64,000 nt of DNA from Mesorhizobium sp. 65-26. GTDB lineage: Bacteria > Pseudomonadota > Alphaproteobacteria > Rhizobiales > Rhizobiaceae. The translations under genes were made by a program, and so were the position numbers. Below, piece after piece: positions 17,648 to 25,213 of this stretch. Below the pieces are notes generated by a model. That model did no database searches and was not told the origin of the DNA. It was given only the letters and a program-made list of their open reading frames with translations. How positions within the stretch are numbered: position 1 is the stretch's first letter; each line of letters opens with the position of its first letter. The stretch spans positions 988,738 through 1,052,737 of the forward strand of contig MKVL01000010.1 in assembly GCA_001899205.1 (NCBI GenBank). The letters are read 5' to 3'.

Positions 17648-18529
17648 ATGATTTCCGTTTCCAGACTGGCGCCCGCGTTCGGGTTGGCGCTCGGTCTCTG
17701 TGTCGCGCTGGCGGCGCCGGCCGGCGCCGCCGACGCGTTCGCCGACACGTCGCGGATTGCCGCCATCGGCGGCTCGATCACCGAGATCGTCTATGCGCTC
17801 GGCGCTGAAAGCCATCTCGTGGCGCGCGATTCGACGAGCCGCTATCCGGAGGCAGCCCTGAAGCTGCTTGACGTCGGCTATATGCGTCAGCTTTCGCCGG
17901 AGGGCGTTCTTTCGGTCAACCCGAGTGGCATCCTGGCCCTGCACGGCAGCGGTCCCAAGGAAGCGGTGGACGTGCTCAAGAAGAGCAGCGTGCCTTTCAT
18001 CGAAGTGCCGGAACGCTACGACAATGAAGGCATTCTCGAAAAAATCCGCATCGTCGGCAAGGCGCTGGGCGCCGACGCCAAGGCGGAGGCGCTGGCGGGC
18101 GAGGTCGAGGCCAAGCTCGAGGCCGCCGAGAAGCGTACGGCCGACATCAAGGAACGCAAACGCGTCCTGTTCGTGCTGTCCATGCAGGGCGGCAAAGTGT
18201 TGGCTGCCGGCAGCGATACCGCCGCCAACGGCATCATCCAGCTCGCCGGCGCGGTCAATGCCATCGAGGGTTTCTCCGGCTATAAGCAGCTTTCCGACGA
18301 AGCCATCGTCACCGCCAAGCCGGATATCATCCTGATGATGAACAACGCCGGGCCGCCGACGCCGGACAGCGAAGTGTTCGGCAACCCGTCGATCGCCTCG
18401 ACGCCGGCCGGCGCCGGACGCAAGCTGATCCGGATGGACGGCGCCTATCTGCTCGGCTTCGGCCCGCGCACCGCCGATGCCATCCACGACCTCGCCGTGT
18501 CCATCTATGGCGCGCAGGCCACGGACTGA
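17648..18529 (+). CDS. hmuT: Haem ABC transporter, periplasmic binding protein
   Basis: The 293-residue protein has a cleavable signal (MISVSRLAPAFGLALGLCVA, cut after APAGA) and a cluster-A-II substrate-binding fold like that of PhuT and ShuT: RIAAIGGSITEIVYALG at the start, a long helix linking the lobes, and GRKLIRMDGAYLLGFGPRT at the end. It captures haem in the periplasm and delivers it to HmuUV. The start at 17648 has TGAGGA upstream, overlapping the hmuS stop. A longer in-frame start at 17600 would lie within hmuS. Confidence 0.92.
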   Translation: MISVSRLAPAFGLALGLCVALAAPAGAADAFADTSRIAAIGGSITEIVYALGAESHLVARDSTSRYPEAALKLLDVGYMRQLSPEGVLSVNPSGILALHGSGPKEAVDVLKKSSVPFIEVPERYDNEGILEKIRIVGKALGADAKAEALAGEVEAKLEAAEKRTADIKERKRVLFVLSMQGGKVLAAGSDTAANGIIQLAGAVNAIEGFSGYKQLSDEAIVTAKPDIILMMNNAGPPTPDSEVFGNPSIASTPAGAGRKLIRMDGAYLLGFGPRTADAIHDLAVSIYGAQATD

Positions 18530-18536
18530 GCGCGCC

Positions 18537-19640
18537 ATGGTTCAGCAGTCGATCGCCGGCCTCCATGGCCGGCCCACGGGCGCGGCCGAGGGCGATCGCT
18601 CGGCGCGCGCCCGCGTCGTCATTCTTCTCCTCTGCGCGGGGCTCGTGCTCGCCGTCCTGCTGTCGCTGACCTCGGGAGCGTCCGACGCATCGGCTGTCAC
18701 CGTCATCAGGGATTGGCTGACCGGCGCTAGCCCGGGCGACGAGGCGCTCAGCGCCCGCGATCGCCTGATCATCTACGATATCCGTATGCCGCGCGTGATG
18801 ATGGGCATGCTTGTCGGCGCCGCACTCGCGGTCTCCGGCGCCGTCATGCAGGGGCTGTTTCGCAATCCGCTGGCGGATCCTGGCCTTATCGGCGTCTCGG
18901 CCGGCTCCAGCCTCGGCGCTGTTGCCGTCATCGTGCTGGGCGCGACCGTTCTTGCGCCGGTCACGACCGCGCTGGGCTCGCTGGCGCTTCCGCTCGCGGC
19001 CTTCTTTGGCGGCCTGGCGACGACGCTCCTGCTCTATCAGGTGGCGACCCGGCGCGGTCGCACCTCGGTGGCGACGATGCTGCTTGCCGGCATCGCGCTC
19101 GCCGCGCTCGCCATGGCGTTGACCGGCATCCTCATCTTCATGGCCGACGATCGCCAGTTGCGCGACCTGACGTTCTGGAGCCTTGGCTCCCTCGGCGGCG
19201 CGACCTGGCAGAAGATCGGTTCCGTGGGTCCGGTCATCCTGCTGGCACTCGCGGCGATGCCTTTCCTGGCGCGCGGCCTCAACGCCCTGGCCCTCGGCGA
19301 AGCGACCGCGGGCCATCTCGGCATTCCCGTGCAGCGGCTGAAGTATACGGCGATCGTCGGTGTTTCGGCCGCCGTCGGCGCATCCGTCGCCGTCAGCGGC
19401 GGGATCGGCTTCGTCGGCATCGTGGTGCCGCATTTGCTGCGGCTGCTGATCGGTCCCGACAACCGCTATCTCTTGCCGGCCTCGGCGCTGCTTGGCGCCG
19501 GCCTGCTGTTGCTGGCAGACGCGGTCGCCCGCACCATCGTCGCGCCGGCCGAGCTGCCGATCGGCATCATCACGGCGGTCGCCGGCGCGCCGTTCTTCCT
19601 CTGGATCCTGCTGCGCAAGCGCGGCGTGATCGACCTTTAG
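18537..19640 (+). CDS. hmuU: Haem ABC transporter, permease
   Basis: The 367-residue protein is a FecCD-family permease with about ten membrane helices. The family blocks RLIIYDIRMPRVMMGMLVGA, GAVMQGLFRNPLADPGLIGV and GGIGFVGIVVPHLLRLLIGPD are all present. It forms the channel for haem entry. It starts 7 bases after hmuT and its TAG overlaps the Shine-Dalgarno site of hmuV, so the three are translated together. Confidence 0.94.
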   Translation: MVQQSIAGLHGRPTGAAEGDRSARARVVILLLCAGLVLAVLLSLTSGASDASAVTVIRDWLTGASPGDEALSARDRLIIYDIRMPRVMMGMLVGAALAVSGAVMQGLFRNPLADPGLIGVSAGSSLGAVAVIVLGATVLAPVTTALGSLALPLAAFFGGLATTLLLYQVATRRGRTSVATMLLAGIALAALAMALTGILIFMADDRQLRDLTFWSLGSLGGATWQKIGSVGPVILLALAAMPFLARGLNALALGEATAGHLGIPVQRLKYTAIVGVSAAVGASVAVSGGIGFVGIVVPHLLRLLIGPDNRYLLPASALLGAGLLLLADAVARTIVAPAELPIGIITAVAGAPFFLWILLRKRGVIDL

Positions 19641-19649
19641 GAGCCTCCC

Positions 19650-20438
19650 ATGATCGAAGCGCAGGACGTCTCGGTTTCCATCGGCGGCAAGCGTATCGTT
19701 GCCAACATCGATTTTGCCACGCGACCGGGAGAGCTGGCGGCGATAGTTGGACCCAACGGCTCCGGCAAGACGACGTTCCTCAAGGCGCTTTCAGGTGAAC
19801 TCGGCTATGGCGGCCGCATTGCCATCAATGGCCGCGACCTTGCCGCCATGAAGCCGGCGGAGGCTGCATCCGCGCGTGCCGTGCTGCCGCAGGCGACGTC
19901 GCTATCTTTCCCGTTCACCGTGCATGAGATTGTCCGGCTCGGGCTGGTTGGCGGCCGCTCCGGGGTGTTGCCGGGCGAGGACGCGCGGCTGCCCGAGCGC
20001 GCGCTGGCACGTGTCGACCTTGAAGGTTTTGCCGGCCGCTTCTACCAGGAGCTTTCGGGTGGCGAGCAGCAGCGGGTGCAGCTGGCCCGCGTGCTCTGCC
20101 AGGTCTGGGCGCCGGTGCTGGACGGCAAGCCGCGCTACCTGTTCCTGGACGAACCGGTTTCCAGCCTCGACATCAAGCACCAGCTCATCATCATGAACAT
20201 CGCGCGCGATTTCGCGGCGCGTGGCGGCGGCGTGATCGCCATCCTGCACGACCTCAACCTGGCGGCGATGTATGCCGACCGTATCTTCGTCATGCATCGC
20301 GGCAGGCTGGCCGCGACGGGCTCGCCGCGCGAGGTGCTGGAGGACGGGCTGATCGAGAAGGTCTTCGGCTGTCGCCTAAGGGTTGGCGTGCTGCCATCCG
20401 GCGACGTACCGTTCGTGCTGCCGCAGTCGGCAAGCTGA
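19650..20438 (+). CDS. hmuV: Haem ABC transporter, ATP-binding protein
   Basis: The 262-residue ATPase powers HmuTU. It has Walker A GPNGSGKTT (34-42), the ABC signature LSGGEQQ (135-141) and Walker B YLFLDEP with Asp167 and Glu168. TAGGAG precedes the ATG at 9 bases. It is the last gene of the rightward haem operon; it converges with rirA, whose stop is 54 bases beyond. Confidence 0.94.
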   Translation: MIEAQDVSVSIGGKRIVANIDFATRPGELAAIVGPNGSGKTTFLKALSGELGYGGRIAINGRDLAAMKPAEAASARAVLPQATSLSFPFTVHEIVRLGLVGGRSGVLPGEDARLPERALARVDLEGFAGRFYQELSGGEQQRVQLARVLCQVWAPVLDGKPRYLFLDEPVSSLDIKHQLIIMNIARDFAARGGGVIAILHDLNLAAMYADRIFVMHRGRLAATGSPREVLEDGLIEKVFGCRLRVGVLPSGDVPFVLPQSAS

Positions 20439-20492
20439 GGCGCGCGCAATACAAGCAGCCGCCATTAGACGGAATTGACCGCGTGGCGGCGA

Positions 20493-20954
20493 TCAGGCCG
20501 CCGGGACGCGCCGCTCCAGGATGTCGATGCCAAGCAGGTTGCGCACATTCGGGCGCGCCGCCACAAGGTCGGCGATCGTGTAGCGGGCCAGCACCGCGAA
20601 GAAGGCGTTGAGCGCCTCGCGCAGCGCCGAATTCAGGGCGCAACTGTCGACCAGCGGGCATTCGGCCGCATCGTTTTCGAAACACTCCGCCATGGCGAAG
20701 CTCTCCTCGGTGACGCGCACGACATCGAACAGGGTGATGGACTCGGCGGCACGTCCCAGCCGGACGCCGCCGTTGCGGCCGCGCACCGTCTCTACCAGGC
20801 CGGCCTCGACCAGTGGCTGCAGGATCTTGAACAGGAAAAGCTCGGACACCGAGTAGGCGGCGGCGATTTCCGGAATGCGGCTAAGCCGATCGGTGTTGGC
20901 TGCGCAATACATGAGAATGCGCATGGCATAGTTGGTCTGGCGCGTAAGCCGCAT
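20493..20954 (-). CDS. rirA: Iron-responsive regulator RirA (Rrf2 family)
   Basis: The 153-residue protein closely resembles rhizobial RirA as I recall it: MRLTRQTNYAMRILMYCAAN, PEIAAAYSVSELFLFKILQP and VETVRGRNGGVRL. Three cysteines expected to hold the iron-sulphur cluster are present at 91, 99 and 105 (CFENDAAECPLVDSC). When iron is sufficient, RirA represses iron and haem uptake genes through IRO boxes. The start MRLT at 20954 is the family start; a longer frame to 21014 has no support. An ICE-like and an IRO-like box lie upstream. Confidence 0.94.
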   Translation of the reverse strand: MRLTRQTNYAMRILMYCAANTDRLSRIPEIAAAYSVSELFLFKILQPLVEAGLVETVRGRNGGVRLGRAAESITLFDVVRVTEESFAMAECFENDAAECPLVDSCALNSALREALNAFFAVLARYTIADLVAARPNVRNLLGIDILERRVPAA

Positions 20955-21131
20955 CTTATCCTCACGAAGTCCCGGTCGGTCGATGGAAGGTTTCGGGGAG
21001 CCATCCCCGGCCAAGTCCTTCCAGGCCGGATTTCAATCGCTTGCTAATGTCCGCGATACCGGCCTCGTCACGACTTCGGACGTCGCGCATGCTGGACTCG
21101 TCACATTGGCTAACAGCAATATGGCCGATAG

Positions 21132-21148
21132 TTTGGAATAATTCCAGA
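21132..21148. promoter_or_regulatory. ICE-like Irr-binding site upstream of rirA
   Basis: TTTGGAATAATTCCAGA is close to the Irr iron control element (TTTAGAA-N3-TTCTAAA): 11 of 14 defined bases agree, and TGGAAT-A-ATTCCA is a perfect inverted repeat. On the minus strand it covers a -10-like TATTCC, 16 bases downstream of TTGCGC. In Agrobacterium Irr represses rirA, so such a site is expected here. Confidence 0.55.
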
Positions 21149-21166
21149 CTGGCGATGCGCAATAGA

Positions 21167-21181
21167 TGAATATTGATGTCA
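21167..21181. promoter_or_regulatory. IRO-box-like site upstream of rirA
   Basis: TGAATATTGATGTCA is an exact TGA-N9-TCA match, 213 bases upstream of the rirA start and 19 bases from the ICE-like site. It could serve autoregulation of rirA. The neighbouring rightward DUF445 gene starts 113 bases away, so control of that gene is also possible. Confidence 0.5.
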
Positions 21182-21293
21182 ACTTTATGTGCGTGATGTG
21201 CAAGGGACGTGATCAGCGTCGGCCGGGCGGTTATCGCCAGGCGGTTTGCTACCTAGATCAGTGGCCAGGCAGAAAAGGACAGGAGCGTCCCTC

Positions 21294-22589
21294 ATGACAT
21301 ATCAAGCTCCGGTCGCGGCCAATCCACCGCTCGACGCGACGGCGGAGGCCAAGCGATCGGCATTGCGGCGCACCAAGCTGATGGCGACAACGGCGCTCGG
21401 CCTGTGCGTTTTGGTCTTTGCAGGAGCCAAATCGCTGGAAGGCCGCTACCCCTGGCTCGGCTTCGTCGCGGCCTTCGCCGAGGCAGCGACCATCGGCGGG
21501 TTGGCGGACTGGTATGCCGTGGTCGCGCTGTTCCGGCGGCCGCTTGGCCTGCCGATCCCGCACACGGCGATCATTCCCGAGAACCAGAACCGCATCGCTG
21601 ACAATCTCGGCCGCTTCATCGAGGTGAATTTCCTGGCGCCGGGGCCGGTGCGCGAAAAGCTCGCCGAGGTCGATTTTTCCGCGCTCGTCGCCGACTGGCT
21701 GGCCGGACCCGAGCGCGCCGCGGGTCTTGCCAGCTTCGTCAGCCGGCTGGTGCCGCGCATGCTGGCCGCCATCGACCAGACCGGACTACGCGGCTTCGTG
21801 GCGGACCGCATGACGAAGGAACTCGACAAGGTGCAACTGGCACCGCTGGCGGCGGAACTGCTATCGGCGCTGACCGATGATCGCCGCCACCAGAAATTGT
21901 TCGACGAGTTCATCAGGGTCGTTTCCCGATTCCTGAGCGACGAGCAGGCGCTGGCGACCATGCGCGAGAAGATACGCGAGGAACTGCCGTCGCTGTTCAA
22001 CATGTTTCGCGCCGACGCCTATCTCCTGAAGAAGATCGTGGCTTCGGCCGGCTCGCTGCTGGAGGAGGTGAGAGCCGATCCCGACCACCCGGCGCGGGTC
22101 GAGTTCGACCGTTTCGTTCACGGCTTCATCGAGCGGCTGCGCACATCGAAGCAGTATGCGCGGCGCGCCGAGGCGCTGAAGCGCGACTTCCTCGCGCGCC
22201 CGGAATTCAAGGCGCTGGCGGGCGACATGTGGGAAAGCCTGCGCCTGTTCATCGAACAGGACGCGCAGGCGCCGGATTCGACGGTTCGCGCGCATCTGGC
22301 AACGATGTTCGTCGAGGTCGGGCGCCACCTCGCGGACGACGACCGGATCAGGGCGGACATGAACCAGGGTTTTGTCGTGGCGCTGGCCTCCTTCGTCGAG
22401 AGCCAGAAAAGCGGCGTCTCGAAGTTCATCGCCGATCAGGTCAAACGCTGGGATCTCGCGCAACTGACACGGCTGATCGAGCTCAACATCGGCAAGGACC
22501 TGCAATATATCCGCTTCAACGGCATGATCATCGGTGGGCTTGCCGGGCTTGTGCTCTATGCCCTGGAGCGTCTGTTGCTTGCCGCCTGA
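21294..22589 (+). CDS. DUF445 domain membrane protein
   Basis: The 431-residue protein has membrane helices near the N-terminus (MATTALGLCVLVFAGAKSL and the following segment) and at the very C-terminus (MIIGGLAGLVLYALERLLL), with a large helical domain between. FAEAATIGGLADWYAVVALFRRPLG and PHTAIIPENQNRIADNLGRFI are the hallmark of the DUF445/YjiN family. Its function is not known; it is a widespread inner-membrane protein. ATG 21294 follows AGGAG by 8 bases. Confidence 0.85.
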   Translation: MTYQAPVAANPPLDATAEAKRSALRRTKLMATTALGLCVLVFAGAKSLEGRYPWLGFVAAFAEAATIGGLADWYAVVALFRRPLGLPIPHTAIIPENQNRIADNLGRFIEVNFLAPGPVREKLAEVDFSALVADWLAGPERAAGLASFVSRLVPRMLAAIDQTGLRGFVADRMTKELDKVQLAPLAAELLSALTDDRRHQKLFDEFIRVVSRFLSDEQALATMREKIREELPSLFNMFRADAYLLKKIVASAGSLLEEVRADPDHPARVEFDRFVHGFIERLRTSKQYARRAEALKRDFLARPEFKALAGDMWESLRLFIEQDAQAPDSTVRAHLATMFVEVGRHLADDDRIRADMNQGFVVALASFVESQKSGVSKFIADQVKRWDLAQLTRLIELNIGKDLQYIRFNGMIIGGLAGLVLYALERLLLAA

Positions 22590-22671
22590 AGCGCTCCGCG
22601 AGCATGGACAGGCGGCGCTCGGGTGTTATTGTCTCTGCGTACCCGCATGACAGCAAAGGGAGCGAGCGATC

Positions 22672-23100
22672 ATGGCGAAGCAGACGGACCCGGATACCTT
22701 CCTGGACATGTTCAGTCGGTTCGGGCGCGATCTGAAGCTGCCGAACGTCGATGTCGAGGCTATCGTCAGTCACCACCGGAAGAATCTCGAAGCGCTGGAA
22801 AAGTCCGCGCGTGCGGGTGCCGAGGGCGCGTCGTCGCTGCTGCAGCGCCAGCGCGAGATGCTGCAGGACACGTTGCGTGAGGTCACCGATATGGCGCAGA
22901 GCTACCGAACGCCGGGCAACCCGCAGGAAATAATCGCGAAACAGACGGAGTTCGCGCGCAAGTCGTTCGAGACCGCGCTGAAGAACGCCGGCGAAGTCGC
23001 TGAACTGGTGAAGAAATCCGGCACGGAGTCGGTCGACATACTGCGTGGCCGCATCAAGGAGGCGATGGAGGAAATCCGCGCCGGATACGAGAAGAAATAG
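22672..23100 (+). CDS. Phasin family protein
   Basis: The 142-residue protein is almost entirely helical and amphipathic, with no cysteine. VDVEAIVSHHRKNLEALEKSA and QTEFARKSFETALKNAGEVAELVKKS follow the phasin (TIGR01841/PF09361) pattern. Phasins coat polyhydroxyalkanoate granules. The next gene, 149 bases on, encodes a MaoC hydratase that can supply PHA monomers, which agrees with the call. No PHA synthase is in the window. Confidence 0.8.
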   Translation: MAKQTDPDTFLDMFSRFGRDLKLPNVDVEAIVSHHRKNLEALEKSARAGAEGASSLLQRQREMLQDTLREVTDMAQSYRTPGNPQEIIAKQTEFARKSFETALKNAGEVAELVKKSGTESVDILRGRIKEAMEEIRAGYEKK

Positions 23101-23249
23101 CGATTGGCGTTCAGGACATGCGCGCCGCCGGACCGGAGCCCGGCGGCAGCGTTTCGCGTGCCGGCGCTGGAACGAATCCGGCCAAGGCGAATTGACAGGA
23201 GCTGCCTGTTCGTGGTCCGGAGGCATGCGAAGCGATCGGGAAAGCAGGA

Positions 23250-23747
23250 ATGAACGAAACACGGCCGAAGACGCCGCCGACCTATGAACAGTTGCGGACG
23301 ATGGCCGGGCAGGAGCTCGGCGTCTCGGAGTGGACGCTTGTCGACCAGCATCGCATCGACCAGTTCGCCGAATGCACCGGTGACCATCAGTGGATACATG
23401 TCGACCCCGAAAGGGCGCGTCGGCAAAGCCCGTTCCGCACCACGATCGCGCACGGCTATCTGACGCTGTCGATCATCGGCGCCTTGGCGCTCGAGATGGG
23501 TATCGTGCCTGAAAACACGCAAGCCGCCTTCAACTACGGCTTCGACAAGGTGCGCTTCATCGCGCCGGTGAAGGTCGGTTCGCGGATAAGGCTGCGCACG
23601 ACGCTCATGTCGATGGAGGACCGCGGGCCGGGCCAGTATCTGATGAAAGCCGCCAACACGATCGAGATCGAGGGCGAGGAGAAGCCGGCGCTGGTCGCCG
23701 AGTCCCTCGTCATGCTCTATGAGCGGCGCAACCGGGCCAGGGCCTGA
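23250..23747 (+). CDS. MaoC family dehydratase, probable (R)-specific enoyl-CoA hydratase
   Basis: The 165-residue protein has the hot-dog fold hydratase-2 motif with catalytic Asp45 and His50 (GDHQWIHVDPERA) followed by FRTTIAHGYLTLS. Such enzymes hydrate trans-2-enoyl-CoA to (R)-3-hydroxyacyl-CoA and link fatty-acid breakdown to polyhydroxyalkanoate formation. Its place after the phasin gene supports this. AAAGCAGGA precedes the ATG. A role in another acyl-CoA pathway is possible. Confidence 0.85.
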   Translation: MNETRPKTPPTYEQLRTMAGQELGVSEWTLVDQHRIDQFAECTGDHQWIHVDPERARRQSPFRTTIAHGYLTLSIIGALALEMGIVPENTQAAFNYGFDKVRFIAPVKVGSRIRLRTTLMSMEDRGPGQYLMKAANTIEIEGEEKPALVAESLVMLYERRNRARA

Positions 23748-23771
23748 CCGCGCCGCTCCGCTATCGCATCG

Positions 23772-24974
23772 TCACGCTGTGGCTGACCGTCGCTTTGCCT
23801 GGAGGCGAAGCGCGCACAGGGTGACGACGGCGAGAAGCGAGCAATAGCCGGCCAGCGGCCACGCCGTCTCGGCGTCGAGCATGACGACGAACAAGGTGCC
23901 GATGCTTGAGACGATCAGGCTCTGGACACAGAAATAGAGGGCAACGGCCGTTCCCGCTGTATCGCCGAACGCCGCCAGCGCGCCGTTTGCGGTGACTGAA
24001 CTCGCAAGCACGATGCCCACCGCGACGATCCACATCGGCACCACGAATGTGACGAAGGAGGGTGCGGCAAAAGCCTCTCCGAAGATGAGCAGGGCAGCCC
24101 CGAGGAGCAGCATGGCCATGCCGCGCGCCACGCTGCCCACAATGCCCCAGCGTACGACGAAGCGTCGGGCGAAGCGGGCGGCGACGATCATCACCAGTGC
24201 CGCCGTGGCGAAGGCGAGGCTGAAGTCCAACCGGGAAAAGCCTGCGCGATCGATGAGAACCCTCGGCGCGGTCGAAAAGAACACGAAAAAGGCACCCATC
24301 GCGGCGCTGAATGCCACCGAATAGGTCCAGAATGCAGGGTCACGAAGGATAGGCCCGAGGGCGGGGCGAGCCTGATCCAGGGTCGAAGGGCGCGTTTCAT
24401 GCCATTTCGGCCAGGCGTTCAGCATTGCCGCCAGGCCGAGCAGGCCGAGCGTGACGAAGATGGCGCGCCAGCCGAAACGAGAGGCAATGATGGCACCGGC
24501 GATCGGGCCCAGCGCCGGCACGAAAGCCAGCATCGAGCCGAACAATCCGTAGATAGTGACGCCTCCGGGGCGATCGGCATAGACGTCGCGCACCGTCGCG
24601 AAGGTGGCGACCAGCATGGCCGAGGCGCCGGCCGCCTGCGCCACGCGAAACGCCAGGAATGCTGGTGCGAAGGACGTCGATGCGAGGAGGAAGGAGGCGG
24701 CCGTGAACAGCAGCACGCCACCGAGCAGGACCGGGCGTCGGCCGACCCGGTCGGAAAGCGGACCGAAGACGATCTGCCCGAGGCCGAGCACGACCATGTA
24801 GAGGCTCAGCGTCAACTGGATGGTGGTGGCCGAGGTGTCCAACGCTCCCGGCATGGCCGGCAGGACGGGCAGGTATATGTCCATGGCAAGCGATGCCAGG
24901 AGATCGAAGGGCGCCATCAAAAGGAGTGCCGCCGGCAGGGAACAGCCCCACGTGGGAGCCTTGCGAAAAGACAT
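23772..24974 (-). CDS. MFS drug exporter of the FloR/CmlA (Bcr/CflA) family
   Basis: The 400-residue protein has twelve predicted membrane helices. Blocks such as LPAALLLMAPFDLLASLAMD, IYLPVLPAMPG, IQLTLSLYMVVLGLGQIVFG, PLSDRVGRRPVLLGG and LVATFATVRDVYADRP match, by memory, the florfenicol/chloramphenicol exporters FloR and CmlA much more closely than generic Bcr proteins. The start MSFRKAPTWG at 24974 gives the FloR-like N-terminus; a TTG at 24992 would add six residues. It is a proton-driven inner-membrane efflux pump; actual phenicol resistance is not shown. No mobile element flanks it. Confidence 0.82.
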   Translation of the reverse strand: MSFRKAPTWGCSLPAALLLMAPFDLLASLAMDIYLPVLPAMPGALDTSATTIQLTLSLYMVVLGLGQIVFGPLSDRVGRRPVLLGGVLLFTAASFLLASTSFAPAFLAFRVAQAAGASAMLVATFATVRDVYADRPGGVTIYGLFGSMLAFVPALGPIAGAIIASRFGWRAIFVTLGLLGLAAMLNAWPKWHETRPSTLDQARPALGPILRDPAFWTYSVAFSAAMGAFFVFFSTAPRVLIDRAGFSRLDFSLAFATAALVMIVAARFARRFVVRWGIVGSVARGMAMLLLGAALLIFGEAFAAPSFVTFVVPMWIVAVGIVLASSVTANGALAAFGDTAGTAVALYFCVQSLIVSSIGTLFVVMLDAETAWPLAGYCSLLAVVTLCALRLQAKRRSATA

Positions 24975-25052
24975 GATTGAACATCCGCTCAAATGGGTAA
25001 CATCTGGCGGCGATCTGCCGGTCTCTTCGGAATGGGTATGACGGGTCAGACT

Positions 25053-25079
25053 GCCGCAACAACGAGGTGCTGTTGCGGC
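25053..25079. promoter_or_regulatory. Stem-loop in the leader of the FloR-like gene
   Basis: GCCGCAACA (25053-25061) and TGTTGCGGC (25071-25079) are perfect reverse complements with a 9-base loop. The stem lies 79 bases upstream of the exporter start. No T-run follows on the minus strand, so it is not a plain terminator of the upstream MocR gene. A leader role is possible, since cmlA genes are known for attenuation, but this is inference. Confidence 0.4.
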
Positions 25080-25213
25080 CTACCTGTCTGCTGACTTGCT
25101 GCTTCCCATGGCTGTCCCGTCAAAGCCTGCTCCCGGGCGCGGGAGCGATCTCGGACTGTCGGTCCGATGTTTGGGTCCCTATCAGTCTCGCGCGGGTTGG
25201 GCAACCGCGCCGG

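Larger units (their letters stand above)
20955..21293. other. Divergent intergenic region rirA / DUF445 gene
   Basis: These 339 bases hold no credible gene. The minus strand carries the rirA 5' region with the ICE-like (21132-21148) and IRO-like (21167-21181) sites. The plus strand ends with AGGAG at 21281-21285 for the DUF445 gene. Nothing else is recognised. Confidence 0.6.
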
